A DNA stretch of 64,000 nucleotides from Glossina fuscipes (GCF_014805625.2 NW_023998415.1:12133974-12197973), one strand, 5' to 3'; positions 11,841-24,451 are shown, counted from the first letter of the stretch. Made by a program: numbers and translations. Notes: generated by a model not told the origin, from the sequence alone.

Positions 11841-11934
11841 TAACTTAAATTGGAACAGACAACGATGATAAAATAAAATATTGCTTGAAAAATATTGAAA
11901 ATTAAAAAGTAAATCATTGAGCGGCTTTTTCAAA

Positions 11935-12240
11935 ATAGTGCAAAAAAAAGGTAAACCTTTTTTGCAAGTAGCTTCACACAAACGACACATTATATCAAAT
12001 AATAGTCCTTGTTAGCAGTATGACTTGGCGAAATGAATCGATCGATAATCGAAGAAAATTTTTAACATCATCTTGACTTTTGAGCGACTTTGGCGTCTTG
12101 TCTCAACTTTTGCACGATATTCGCACAATTGATCGATTATTTCCGAGCTGTAGGCTTAAATCCAAGTCTCATCTCCCATAGGAATGCGTTTTGCGCCCGA
12201 TTGATAGTTCTTTGCTCAACAAACTCACGGATTGTAAAAA
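11935..12240 (-). pseudogene. Mariner transposase relic, second lineage
   Basis: On the minus strand 'PMGDETWI' (near 12175) is the block around the first catalytic Asp. It is followed after a gap by 'QSRSKVKMMLKIFFDYRSIH' and, in another frame, 'HTANKDYYL' then 'CVVCVKLLAKK'. This order matches the central catalytic domain of a mariner transposase ('Q(S/T)VNKEYYL...LRE'). The differing sequence shows it is not part of the neighbouring relic at 10500-11010. Stops and frame changes abound and the second and third Asp regions are lost. Ends not found. Confidence 0.65.
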
Positions 12241-13190
12241 TCATAAAAATAAACTTTTTGTATTGTACAAAATCAAACGCAGCGTAAACACTACTAATAC
12301 TTATTGTATGATACTTGATACAGATGTCTGTCGCAGTAACTTGAAATTAGAAAAAATATATATCTGATACTCGGTATACCCGGGCAATATAACTTGAATA
12401 TTGATTGGTCTTCCTTCACGATTCGAATTAAACCATCTTCAATACAATCTGACCGTCGAACAAAATATGGCAGTGCATCAAATTACATCAAAATATTTCG
12501 AAATTGCGATTTGTTGGCGAGAAGCACAAGAATACGTAAGCAGACATCAGTCTTAGAGTCGGATAGGTATAAATAGATTCAGAACATGATATTATAATTC
12601 GCGTGTGATAACAAGAGATGGATCTACCTTAAGTTTTCCTGGGTGTTGCATAGATTCAAAACAAATTTAATGCAAGATTCTCACGTATACATACATGGGA
12701 GAGGGTATAAACATAACATTAGATACATTATAGAGTATTCTTCAATTGAAAACGCTTGACAAATAAATATCTTGATTCTATACATCCTTTAAAAACTCAA
12801 CCTCCGATCAAAACTATTTAAAAAAAAAAAAAAAAAAACATGCAATGTACATTGCCATAGTTCATCTATCGAAATTCTGTGCACCAGAAATTTCCAATGA
12901 ATATTAATTAGCCTTAACTCAACATATCTATTTCATTATTTAGTCATCAGTTGTTGATGTGGCTTTACATGCATGCGGTTTCGGTTTACGTATATATTAT
13001 TTCAGCTTACATTTAAATTAAATGCAAATATTTTGTACCTTATTTCAATTCGGGTATTAAAGAGAAAAGTTCGTATATGCGATTTGTGGTCCTCTATTGC
13101 GCTAAGATTTAGCAAAATGATATCATGATATATTATCTATACATTTAGTGGGCATTGCCAAATAAATTTCATACCTTTGTAGCTTTGCCC
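12241..13190. other. No recognised gene
   Basis: AT-rich DNA with a poly-A run at 12820-12838. Upstream parts of the adjacent mariner relic could reach in here, but I could not recognise them. Confidence 0.4.
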
Positions 13191-13272
13191 ATATGCATAA
13201 GCGCTCTTACATATGCATAATTGTATGCGAAAATGTACGAAAATTCGTTTTTGTATGCATAAGCAAAAGCAT
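13191..13272. repeat. Three copies of TATGCATAA
   Basis: 'tatgcataa' occurs at about 13193, 13212 and 13254, with a further 'tatgcg' between. The core ATGCAT is palindromic. Function unknown; may be a chance or simple duplication. Confidence 0.5.
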
Positions 13273-13626
13273 TTTATTCACGATAATGACGTTATGTGAA
13301 TTCTTCACAAATCCGAAACGATGCATACCATGTTTTGCATGTCCACCATCCATCGAGGCAAGCAAACGTGTACATAAAATAGTTATAACAGCTTTTTTGT
13401 TACTCAATTTCAGGTATAAAGACAACCATATTTTTACTGTATTTTATATAAAAGAGTTTTATTACATTTGAGATGAGACCAACGAGCAATTAAAAATGAT
13501 TTTTTAAAGCAGCAAATGTGAATTTAAAATTATTATTAAACTGAAATAAGTTATATGATGTACTAAAAGGTCAATTACTTATTGTAAGCATTTTATAATT
13601 TGCGCTTAACGTATTTGAGATATTTT

Positions 13627-13771
13627 TATACTCAAACGGGGTATAGCGGGTTCAAAACTTGGCCGTAGCTATAGTGAGTGCTTAGTCAGTAAATATGTAA
13701 GTAACACTTATCAATTGGACACAAGTTCACTAGGCTGCCGTCACCATCTCCCTATTTCTTTTTTTTTCATC

Positions 13772-13808
<37 letters not shown>

Positions 13809-13856
13809 GGGGGACATCCCCTGAGTGATTAGTCTTAATAAAAAGACAAGAAAATA
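13627..13856 (+). mobile_element. tRNA-derived SINE, copy 1 (5'-truncated)
   Basis: Shares its order of blocks with the copies at 50209-50468 and 63535-63758. The blocks are a late head segment ('ttggccgtagctatagtgag'), the body ('aacacttatcaattggacac ... ctaggctgccgtcaccatct'), a pyrimidine tract expanded here to (TC)n at about 13770-13808, and the 3' signature 'ggggacatcccctgagtgat'. A degenerate A-rich tail near 13838-13856 follows. The A-box end of the tRNA-like head is missing or decayed in this copy. Confidence 0.7.
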
Positions 13857-14879
13857 GCCGTAATGTTTGCAACATTCAAAGGGTGCTAGCGGGAAGAGAT
13901 CTTAGCGGATGTACAAGATTCGGCCTCAGTAGAATACAATTTTCTGATTCTTTTTGAAAATTTGGTTCATGAGCTTATCCCCTTTCGAAACGCTGGTAAA
14001 TTAATTTATCGGAAAAAAAAATCGAATTAATTGAGATCAGGAAAAATAGGATTGCATTGCGAGAACTATGACACCCCTGCCTTGCTTACTATAAATATAT
14101 AAATAATAATTTTTTTTTTTTTATTCTTTAAGGCTTTTACATATAAAAATACATATATTAATGAAACGTTCTCTTTTTCTTAAACACATTCAACAACCCA
14201 AAGTGCGAGCGTTTCCGTAACCCATGTTAGTACACGTGTGATCGTCATGCATATGACACATTACAAGAATGCTCCGATGTGAAAAAAATTTACTTCCCTT
14301 AGGTCATGCAGTTTAAGTCAACAATATTACTAAATGTCTGCAAAATTTTCATATGAATATCTTATCGCAATGCAAATGTTTAAGCAGAGTTTGTAATCAT
14401 AATAAATTATGGCATATCTGCATAGACCCACCCATAAGTAAGAATTTTGGATTTTTTTCAGGCTGAAAAATATTTAGAAAAGAAGCATCAACGATACACA
14501 AATATTTTGCAGCTTGAAAAGAAGATAATAGAATATAATATTAATACCTTATACTCTACTTTACGTGCGACGTCCTGATGAAGTAGGACACATGTACTGT
14601 AAAGGTAAAAATTCCCAAGATTTAATAATGAAGGCAATCGTTACAACTGGTTTTCTCTTTGATATGTGAAAATTTGTTGTTATTGATGATGTTGTTGTTG
14701 CTGTTGTTGACTATGAATTGAACTTTCCAATTTGCATTTTAATGTTGTCATAAAGGCGCAACCTTGGTCCACTATTTTACAACTCTATTTTCATTGTGGA
14801 TAATCATTTCGACAATGGTTCACTTTGTTTGCTTATTTACACATGAAATGCAGGTAGAATAAATTAAGATGCATTCAGA
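13857..14879. other. No recognised gene
   Basis: AT-rich DNA with short T runs and a GTT-rich stretch at about 14680-14710. No coding or structural RNA signal recognised. Confidence 0.4.
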
Positions 14880-14950
14880 ATATGAAACTGGTCATGAATT
14901 TATATACGTTGTGAGGTTTTTGAAGCTTCCTTCTGCGCGTTATGAAAATT
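14880..14950 (+). mobile_element. DINE-like 3' fragment
   Basis: 'gaatttatatacgttgtgag' then 'gaagcttccttctgcgcgtt' recalls the DINE-1/INE-1 phrase of 'aatttatatacttt...', 'gaaacgcttccttctgcctg' and a short 'ttaca' end. It parallels 34600-34655. Short and diverged. Confidence 0.45.
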
Positions 14951-15079
14951 TTAAAAAAAGTTAAATATTAATACACTATAATATTGCCATCGTCAATTTT
15001 AGTCACTGCATGTATAGAATATATGTTTAAAATTTTTGTAAATTTAGCAGCCATAGTTTATGAGTAATGAGCAAGACCA

Positions 15080-15350
15080 CCAAATTTTTTTTAACCTTCC
15101 GATAAGCAGACTTCTTCTCACTTTACGCGATACTGTAAGCGTATCCTTCGTCCGATTTCGTGCAAGAACTTTCAATGCCAAATGCCAAATTTGGAATCGA
15201 TAGTTTTGTTTTTGCGGTCGAACATACATACAGACGGACACACGCACATGATTAAAACGATTCAGAATTTGATGCTGATCAACTATATATATATATACCT
15301 CATCAGGTGTCTGAACGTCGTTGCAAACGTTTCGACAAAATGAGTATACT
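15080..15350 (+). mobile_element. DINE-like fragment
   Basis: 'aaatttggaatcgatagttt' with 'tgtttttgcgg', then 'cagacggacacacgcacatg', 'cgattcagaatttgatgctg' and 'atcaactatatatatata' reproduce the order at 34505-34615. They also match the INE-1/DINE-1 style 'gacggacat.gct..atcgactcagaattt.atgctgatcaa'. No open frame. Confidence 0.6.
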
Positions 15351-15359
15351 CCTCATCCT

Positions 15360-16250
15360 TCGTTGATGGGTACAAAAAAAAAAAAAAGAAAAGGATGCGT
15401 ACACACACCCACCACGAACCGGCAGCCAACATAGATCAGAGTTGGAACTGAATCCCTAAGCCATTGCAAACATACAAAAGCTTGGCAACCGATAAGAATG
15501 AACGAATTCAACTCAATATTCGAATCGTACAAAAATATCAGCATTACAAGTTAATTTAGGTACGATATAGAGAAAGTGCGCGCAGTAAGCAGAGTTGATT
15601 TAATAGAACTTGAAGAATCTGATATTAACAGTTCTGTTAAAGGTTGATAAGCTTGCAATTATATCTACATAGGTAGAGTTTTATGTAAATACTGTCCCTA
15701 GAGAAACGGTTCGGGACATTGAAGCGTATTTCGCTAAGAAATTTTGGCGAGTTAATAGCACCATTGATTAACTTAACTAAGAAAGTTACACCAAAGATCA
15801 ATCCAAGTTTCTCAAGTAACGATACGGCATATAAAAGCTATTTATTTTTTTAAAGAAGGCAAAGAGACAAACGGATCCCAAACTCAAAGAGCAGAAATCG
15901 TTTCTGAACCGTTTCTATTGAATTTATATCGCGTCTTTAGAAGGCGACCACGTAACAAATGTCAACATAGTCAAGTATTGATCTCATCAAGGTTGTTTAG
16001 AGCCTTTTCGTAACGTAAGAATCGTTGAATTCTTTGGACAACCGTTTAATAACACTCGGCTGTGACCTTGCCTTATTAATAGACAATTTAATATGAAGAT
16101 TACGGCGCAGCCTTTGTCCGAATGAAACACCAAAATTTATAAACGAGTCTCTTTTTTCCAATATTTGTGAATCGATCAAAGCCTTTGTCGTTCAGTTTCA
16201 AAGTTTCGTCGTCTCTTTTATGATGTTCCATCATGCTTGCCAGCTTAGCT
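15360..16250 (-). pseudogene. Jockey-type non-LTR relic, 3' end
   Basis: The minus strand carries 'VIKRLSKEFNDSYVTKRL' (end of a 60-codon frame at 15997-16179), the block that precedes 'LV.PILEY.SVVW' in Jockey-like reverse transcriptases. Further C-terminal blocks lie in broken frames. Its 3' untranslated part (about 15450-15545, 'aaaagcttggcaaccgataa' on the plus strand) matches about 42020-42080, so these are sister copies. The RT core is absent and the reading frame is destroyed. Confidence 0.7.
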
Positions 16251-18026
16251 TAGCTTCCCATGAAAATTAAGAATTGGTTTTCATAAATATCTTTAAACTG
16301 TGTAGCATTGATTTTTCATATTTTTCATAGTAACTGAGTAGGTTCAGATTCATGTTCAAAATCTTAGATCTATATGTGTCGCGATTTAATAGAGGTTATA
16401 ATGTAATTCATATCTACTTTCCAGGTATTTTGCGGTATTTTAAACTTTATATCATAATTCATAGGAATACAAAGTTCCAATGCTTGCAGCTGTGACTGTA
16501 AATAAAAGAAAGATAACGCCCACGTATCCAACGTATGTGATTTATATTGTGCGATTTTCGTATAAAGTTGTAAAAAAAAAAAAAAAAAATACATGAAATA
16601 TTTGAACGTAAATGACAAGAAGATTCAACTGACTGAGCACAGACTTTAAATTGCACAAGTGCATGAACTTTTCATTTAGACATTTCCAAATAATATTATT
16701 TACAGTTCGGAGCAAAATAATTTTAAAAGTGATTTTGCTTTAAATTTCGCCAGTGAAAAATGAATCATAGCAAAACTTTCGCTTTTTGCAAACATTTAAG
16801 TCTACCAACGAAATTTTTTGATCCGAAAGTGAATTAACGAAGACAGTGGCTTTCTGCTTACCTTCGATCGCTAACAAAGAAAATATTTATTTTACAGAAT
16901 TATTTCGTTACTGACTGTGAATTTATAAAAATTGAAGACAATTTACTGACAGTGTGAATTAACCCAAATAGGTTTGACAGACAGTTGTGCGTCATGGCAA
17001 ATAAAAGACATTGATGTAAAACGCGTTCGATCATTATTAATCAATATTCATGTTCGCAGCAGAAAGTCATAAAGAATCAATTACACAAGACGCATACATA
17101 TGTCGTTGACTTTCCAAAAGAATACATTATCAAAAAATTGTAATTTCTTGATCGATGTGCTAAAGAATAAAATTGCATTATATAACCCGGATACATATTC
17201 GTTACCATACTGAAAACTAAATGATATATTAATCTCGTCGTCGATTTCGTTTTTTCAGGTATAAATATTATTACGATGAAAAGACAAAAATTTTATACGT
17301 GCCATCTGCATTGCTTCACGTATTTACTGTCGATTATCGCTAAGATGCTTGAAACCTTCTTAAGGAAATTAATACTTGCTTTGATGCATTGCTTCGGTTT
17401 CGGTATGGCAATCAAAGAAGAAACGATGAGCTAGAAGAGATAATATGTTAAGCTTATTATTGTTCGGATAATATTTATTTGGGAAGTAGCTGACCAGAAT
17501 TGCATTTAAAGGGACGCATTTTTATATCCTACCAACTACTAAGAATGAAATCAATTTTGGAAAATTTAAAAAAAAACCATAAATTTTTCATCATTTTTCA
17601 TTTTCAAAATCGGGCGTTTTCATGAAAAAAAAAAAAAAAAAACAAATAAAGAAATGCTAAACGAGGATTATGGACAAATCAAATGACAGCCATTATATAA
17701 GCAATTTATGATCTCGCTACGCTAGAGGTGTCGCCCGCAAAATTTGATCTATTAGTGTTTTTTTGCTAGTAGCTCGCCATAAAAGTGCAATTATCTTCTT
17801 CTTGTACGCTTTTTGCCCTTGCATTCTAATATATTAAATTTACAATAAATTAATAAAGCACCGAAGTTGTCGCAAGCAGTAGTTTTTCTTCCCTTTGACA
17901 AACAGTTTGCCCGATCAATTATATTGTCGGCGGTAGGGGGAAAGCACAAACAGGCGCACATTTAAAGAGGAGGACATCCATAAATGTTAGTACGTTTAAA
18001 ACTCTTAACGCTTAAAAATGGGTGGG
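16251..18026. other. No recognised gene
   Basis: Contains poly-A at 16572-16589 and about 17624-17642. Overlapping minus-strand frames at 16370-16656 contain this homopolymer and are not credible. The rest is AT-rich without motifs I recognise. Confidence 0.45.
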
Positions 18027-18102
18027 TTTTTCTTTTTTTCGTATTGAGCAATCACTCAGCTTATATCCTCTGCACGGGATGACAGTCTAAAGGAAGTAGG
18101 TG
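18027..18102 (-). mobile_element. tRNA-derived SINE, copy 2 (3' part only)
   Basis: Read on the minus strand: 'cttcctttagactgtcatcc', then 'aggatataagctgagtgatt' and an A-rich tail. These are the 3' signature and tail of the family at 50209-50468. The head is missing. Confidence 0.6.
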
Positions 18103-19524
18103 GAACCTCTCCCTTTTTCTCTCTCCCTATTTCTTTGTATATCAAATTATTTTGAAAATAACTGCTGTCTACGTTTAATTTTAAGTACAACAAAAGTTTT
18201 CTTTTAATTTGTATTCTCTTACATTCCGCATAGCACAGTTTTTATGCTATTGTTGGCGAAAACATATAACTCAACTAAGACAAAATTTGAAGAGAAATTT
18301 TCGCAACCAATAAGCATGAAATTAAAACAGAACAATTCGTAATCTCAAATATTTCGAAAATACATTAAATAGCTAATGAATGCCAAAAAAAAAAAACAAC
18401 AAGGAAACTATTGAAAAATAATAAAAACTCATCACGTTATTGGACATATATTAGTCTTATCATCAACACGCCTAGTCCGTCCATTTAAGCAAAGCCATTG
18501 ACAATGCGTAGTCTGCCTGATATTTTTTGACAAATTCATGCAAATGTCACGTATGTTTTCAAGTTCAACCAACAGTTAAATAATTCGTAAAATTAGAACG
18601 AGTTTCGAGCTAGAGTTTCTGAAATTCTTCGCCCGTTTAATTACTTCTATACCAATAAACAATTCTAAGAAGTATTTGCACATGGAGACGTTCAAATTTA
18701 TCAATTACTCAAAAGCTAAATAAAAAAAAATATTAAAAAGCCAAGCAAACCTAGAGCTATTTTAAAATGACTTGGTTACATATTACCTTAATCAAAAATT
18801 TTATACAAGTTATCATTACATCTAGAAACTAAAATTATCTGCAGGGTCATCTTGGTTTTCTGAGATATGCGCCTTCCATGCGTAGTAGGCTCGATAAGGA
18901 ACTGATCTAACTGGTTTTCATGAATGAAGGTATGAAGGAGCCTACAAAGAGAAAGTGCTTTCATTAATCAAGACTTTTAAATTCTGATACTTGTGAATAT
19001 ATAAGCATTTTATATCGTGTCTCATCACCATATATGTGACGCATGCCGTACGAAATTTAGACATTCTAATATACGCCTCTTTTTCATCGACATCGTCGCA
19101 TATACGGCTTTGGAAAAACCTTCGTATCAGTGAACTTATTGCGATCATATCTCTCTAACGCGTTTAAGTGTTGTTGGCCGATTTTTGGGTAAATACTGTT
19201 TTTTTTTCCTCTTTTTTTTTAGGCGCGGATCATGTCTTAATCTAAAGTGATATCAATAGATTTAAACTATTATGTATAACGATTCTAATCTTTCAATTTC
19301 AATTTTGGATAACCGGAAGGATTCCAATAATATATAACATTACACATACCGAACTAAACCCAGTCAAGGTCTTACGTTGGCCAACAATATACGTATATAT
19401 TGTGTACGGTACAGCAACTCCATTGCGTATCGCTGGCGAAAGGTTTAATTAATGCAAAACCAGTGCGCCAGTGCCCACCATTGAATACTCCTACGGTAAC
19501 CCTACTGTTATCCATATTATCGGG
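18103..19524. other. No recognised gene
   Basis: AT-rich DNA. The 68-codon frame 18942-19148 (minus) has no recognisable motif. T-rich tracts at about 19198-19220. Confidence 0.4.
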
Positions 19525-19930
19525 TTTTCAAAAGAAGGCGCCATATAATGGAAATGGTTGAAACAGTCTATTCAAGTTGATGTAAAAAGTTTGCATCGGA
19601 TGCGGTAAATTTTCAAATCCTTTCCATATTCTTCTTCTTACGGAAACTGAGTCTTTCGATGATAAAAAGAATTAATTTTCAATATTTCCTCATCAAAATT
19701 CTTACTATAATAATTTAACATAAAATTTATTGTTCCTGAATTTGGTCCACGTAGGTCTATTTTTAGGATCCCAACCCGAGAATCTTAATAAACACTAAAG
19801 TGTTATATGCCAAAAATTTCCAATTTTTAATATGTTATGATATATGTCTTTAGTAAATCAATCACAAGGAGTTTGTATCGCATAGATCTATCTTTTAGAT
19901 CGCACCATACACGGGGGGCCCTTAGGAAAG
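19525..19930 (+). mobile_element. DINE-like relic, possibly two pieces in opposite orientation
   Basis: Bases 19705-19775 ('ataataatttaacataaaat' ... 'tttggtccacgtaggtctat' 'ttttaggatcc') closely follow 46622-46690. A second weaker 'atagatctatcttttag' near 19885 looks like the next internal repeat unit. Bases 19525-19580 instead match the 'catataacgc...ttttgaaaag' block on the minus strand, suggesting a rearrangement or two insertions. Confidence 0.55.
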
Positions 19931-21276
19931 CAAACCCTTATATGGCAACAAAGCCTAATTTGGAATTAATCCATTAATAGAGAACCAAACGTATCCCTCT
20001 ATACACATAAACATATATTTTTTAAAAACAAATCTATATATTAACGTAGACGTGTAAGGCGTGTAGCCGGTTGTTGTTGTCTCACAACTCTAACAAAAAA
20101 AGAAAAAAAATCAGCAGGAGTTCCGGTAAACATTTATATTAATATTTAAATCGATGCTAACACATTCTAGCACATAACGGAAACTATTTTATTTTTCCGC
20201 TGTAGTTGGCGCAACGACAATATGATTATTGTCATGGCTTAGTTCGTATTGATGCCAAATTTCTAGTTGATAATTGCCGTTGTTCATAAATTATTGATAA
20301 AAATCTTTTAAAGTTTTCCGCTTGAATTTCTCATCTATCGCAAACGTGTCTGTCTTATTGTTTTAGTTGCCTTTGAAAAGTTGACGTACAGTTGACGTAA
20401 GCGAATATAATAACTTAGGCTTAAGGATTATGTTCAGAAGAAGCTGTGCAGCAATTGCTTATTATTTTCTTGAACATGAGAATTGTATGGAACAGCTATT
20501 GGACATATTTGAAAGGCAATTTTAATGGCGCCTTAAGCCAAAATTTTGTTTCACGTTTATCATGTTTAAAATATTTTTTTTTTTTTATTTGTTGTTTCTA
20601 TATCCTGCATTATATATTTTATGGATAGGGGAACGGAGATAAACGGCTTACGCCTGCGCTCCTACCTATACATGAAAAATGCAAGACATGAGTGCATGTA
20701 AGTAAACTCATAGGGGTCTAAATTGATATGACAAATTTTTTGAGAACTCCTTCCATATAATTATTCCTAAGCGAAATTAGAATAGAAATTTGGAGTAAAT
20801 ATTAAGCGGATAACGTATGTCAAATTTTCCATATATCGATTTTAATGTCAATAAGTCTTTATAAAGCAATGAAGTCAAATGTTTAGTGCCTTGTAGTGAA
20901 AACAGCTCTCAACGAAATCAAACTCAAAAATTTGATCTACGCCAGTTAACAGTTTACGACCCCGCCAACATGGCAGCTCGCATCGCTGCTCCAATCGCTT
21001 CCATCAATCTACCAATAATTCTAGATTAGCTTAGAGAACGAACTACAAAACCTCGCATGCGCATATGTTTCTGAAATCGCTTTCGACGAAGTTCTCCATT
21101 TTCAAAAGCGGGAAAAAAGCTCATTTTAAAGGTAAACAAGCTCTTGGAATAGGCATCATACTTCCAATATTTTTCACTTTACTATCGTCCTACGTTTGTG
21201 CAAACTGATTTATTTACCAAATAAAAACCGTGCACATAAAATGCTTAAAATGGTCATTGTACGCTATATATGCCTA
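19931..21276. other. No recognised gene
   Basis: Mixed AT-rich DNA; about 20940-21080 is somewhat richer in G+C but encodes nothing I recognise on either strand. Confidence 0.4.
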
Positions 21277-21444
21277 TAAAACGTACAGTACGTTTTGTAT
21301 AGGTTCAAAACGTGCATACGAAACGTACGAAATATATATATATATACATATATATAGCACAAAACGTATAAAGCATATGATAAGTGCAAAAACCTACACG
21401 CAAAACGTCGTAAGCGTATGCACAAAACGTACATAGAAACGTAC
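21277..21444. repeat. Cluster of AAACGT motifs around a (TA)n core
   Basis: At least eight copies of AAACGT or its complement occur in about 170 bases, many as 'aaaacgta', for example at 21278, 21290 (complement), 21307, 21320, 21361, 21401, 21424 and 21437. A (TA)n stretch lies at 21332-21356. The density is far above that of the flanks. Origin unknown: a decayed short tandem array or a palindromic mini-element are options. Confidence 0.6.
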
Positions 21445-24106
21445 CCACAATGATCGATTTTGATAAGGACGCGATGCTCTCCAATGGAGGTGTGTCTTAT
21501 CATTTTGATAAAAACCGCCAGTCGTTTTGTTCATCGATCTTCTAAAGAGAGAAGTACTCCCGTACCTTGAACACTGACATAGATCTCGGTACAAAATACC
21601 GCAGAGTTCAAAATTTCACAACAGTCATAAATGAATTGTGATAGCTCTTCTGGCTGTGCGGTATTAAACGGACTTATTATACTCGTATATACATATATAT
21701 AGGATTTAGGTATGTCAAACTGGTTGAGTTAACCCTCTAACCCATATTGATGGCTCCGCCACAAAAGTGTAGCCTTAATGAATATTGCAAAACTTTCACG
21801 TGTATAGATTACTCAGGCCAATTAAAAATTCTAATGAGGGAAAGTGCCGTGAAATCTTGCTGAAACGCTTTGCCAGAATGGCTATGCATTTAGATGTGGA
21901 TAAGAAATTGACGTGCGTAGTACCGAATTCGAATTTTTTGTACCCAGACAATATTACTGATTTTAAAAGCGGCCGCCGGAACTTTATACAATGCGTCAAC
22001 GAGGCAAATAAAAACATGTTGGTAATGATATTTATAACGGCTTCGATGACCCTATTAAGTAAACTTACTTTGTCAAGCATTTTTCGATTGCAAATTGCAA
22101 CGAATGTAAATCACATGAACACAGTTGTACACATGGCAGCGAAGTGTGAAATAGTTGGCTGATTTCGCAACAACTAGCTGTTTTCTGCTAACCATGGGTA
22201 GCTCAATACGCGCCTGATTTAATTCGCGGTGCAAAATAGCTGCGTGAAGTAACACCACTCCAGGAAATGTACATCGCAATTACAATGGATACTGATAACT
22301 TCAGGTTCAGCTGGTCCAAAGGTTGAATATTGCAGCCACGATAACACCTGAGCTCATGGCAGATTAAGATGTGCTACGCTGATTATCTTCGTCAACGTGT
22401 ACGCGCGACTAGTGGCGAAGTTAGGCAAATTGGATTTAGATTAAAATTGGAATAGAGTAACACTTAATGAGGACTATGCTATGAGGGAGTGCTAACGATA
22501 GAGTCGATCACGATTGAGGTATATTGCAAAAAGTGTAAATGACGCGACCTGGCAACCCTTAGAGCAAAACCGAAAGAAAAGGCTGGGCATTGCATTTTAA
22601 ATTACAATAAAGGTTTTTTTTAATAGCTATAAAGCACTTTTTCAAAAAATTTCAATTTGAAATCTCCTCTCTTAATATGCGGTATGCTTCAAAAATTTGA
22701 ATTAATTCCAATAATGAATACTAATGTGAAGATTGTTAGGAATATTGTCGAATAATGCCTAAGACATTATTGTAAAAGCGCTTCCAATTAAAAAATTTAG
22801 ATAAAAAGGTTTCAAAATGCCTTATAAAAGCGTTGGTATTTATTTGAGTGGAGCAGTTATATCCGTATATATACATACGAAATTTTAGGAGTTGACCAAG
22901 GAGTTGTAGTAAAAAAACATACTAACGACCTAATTTAATCTAAAATGAAAGAAATGAAAGAAACTTTATGAGTTAGATAGTAAATGATACTTGATCTTGA
23001 CGATAATAACAAGAAGAGACGCGAAAATGTGACGAAAATTGTTTTTATTGATAGTTTAGAAGAAAGATAAAGACCACTCAGCTATACGGAAGAAAGTTGA
23101 AAATATTGACCGGATTGGGAGTATCATCGAATGAAAACGATATAGAAATGTAGATGTGGACAAGCCTAATATTAGATCCAATACCACACGAAACTAGGCT
23201 GAATCAAAGTCAAATTGTGTATAAACAATTTACACTAGACACTAATTTATACCAACCCGTAACTATATGTAAGACTTAAAATGATTGAGGAAAAAAGTTA
23301 TGCGAACAATACGTTTTGGAAAATAGGTTTGATAAAATAGGAATAGGAATATACTTGAAAATCTCCAAGATAGGATTGTTTGGCAAAGATGTAGTTATAT
23401 AAAAGAAGAAGCAATAATATAAATAAATATAGATGCGAAAGGTAGGAAGGAAGATTACCTACGACGTTTTTTTTCATCCATTATCCATATCTCTCGTTAA
23501 GGCGATATAGCTTATATGTCTTTTAGATAACTTATATTACGGTTTATGGGGTTAGGCCAAAGAGAAACGATTTCATAATCTTTCATTTGTCTCGTTTTAG
23601 CTAAAGAAAAGTTTATTTAATGTTAGTGATTTGAAATTCCTACTGCACCTGAGCATGCGCATCGTCGCGTCGTATTAACTAAGAGATAAAGGCTAAACAG
23701 GGCTAACTAAAAATTGACAGCAAAAAAAAAAAAAAAATATGAGAGGGAAATTAAAGCAAGAAAGCATTCGCAAAAAAAAAAAAAAAAAACAAAATGTTAA
23801 AGCTCCTGATCTGAACTATAATATAAATGATGCACAACATAATCAAAACGGTTAGTGTTCTATACGGGGTCATTTTAAAATTGACCATAGTATGCCGGCC
23901 CCGATTTTCAGGTGCAGAATTAAAATATATTAAATAATTTTTACTAATTGAATTTGCGTGGCTATCAAGGAACGTTGCGTATCGAAAGTCAACTCCAAGA
24001 GTGGTAGATCACTTTTTATTTCCTTCCAAATATTTATATTAAAAGTATCTATGCTTTTTAATATACCTATTTATGTATTTTAATTAAGCAATGCTTTTTC
24101 GTATAT

Positions 24107-24110
<4 letters not shown>
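21445..24110. other. No recognised gene; one unexplained open frame
   Basis: A 125-codon plus frame (21785-22162) with an opposing 94-codon frame sits in DNA of higher G+C than its flanks (about 21780-22600). I recognise no domain and see no splice or polyadenylation context that would support a gene. Poly-A runs occur at about 23722-23737 and 23772-23789. The rest is AT-rich. Confidence 0.4.

Positions 24111-24138
<28 letters not shown>
24111..24138. repeat. Poly-A run (28)
   Basis: Uninterrupted A run of 28 bases. Confidence 0.9.
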
Positions 24139-24139
<1 letters not shown>

Positions 24140-24336
24140 AATTAATAAATTATTATCTTAATGCAAATTTGAAGCCTGTTATCTGCGATTGCCTTAATCA
24201 CCATTTTTTCTCAACATTGGATGCATACAACTTGTAGGTCAACTTTCAATGTTGCTCATGTTTGAACCTTGAACTTTTTCCACAATTTGAGTTAAAAATT
24301 CTTGCTGTGCATCCCATTAAAAGTTTGTTTATCAAC

Positions 24337-24392
24337 AAAATAAATAAAAAAAATAAAAAAATAAAAAATAAAAATAAAAATAAAAAAAGAAT
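24337..24392. repeat. (AAAAT)n-like simple repeat
   Basis: Runs of 3-7 A separated by single T, directly abutting the repeat terminus at 24394. Confidence 0.85.
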
Positions 24393-24393
24393 A

Positions 24394-24451
24394 AACAAGT
24401 AAGAAAATGATATACGCCTGGAGGCGAATCTTGAGTGCCCACCGCTAAACG
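24394..24451 (+). repeat. Terminus of dispersed repeat family B, copy 1
   Basis: 'aacaagtaagaaaatgatat' followed by 'ggcgaatcttgagtgcccac' 'cgc'. The same order, with a variable middle, occurs at 25814, at 32712 and inverted at 47438-47501. It resembles ends of a fly transposon family but I cannot name it. Confidence 0.5.
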
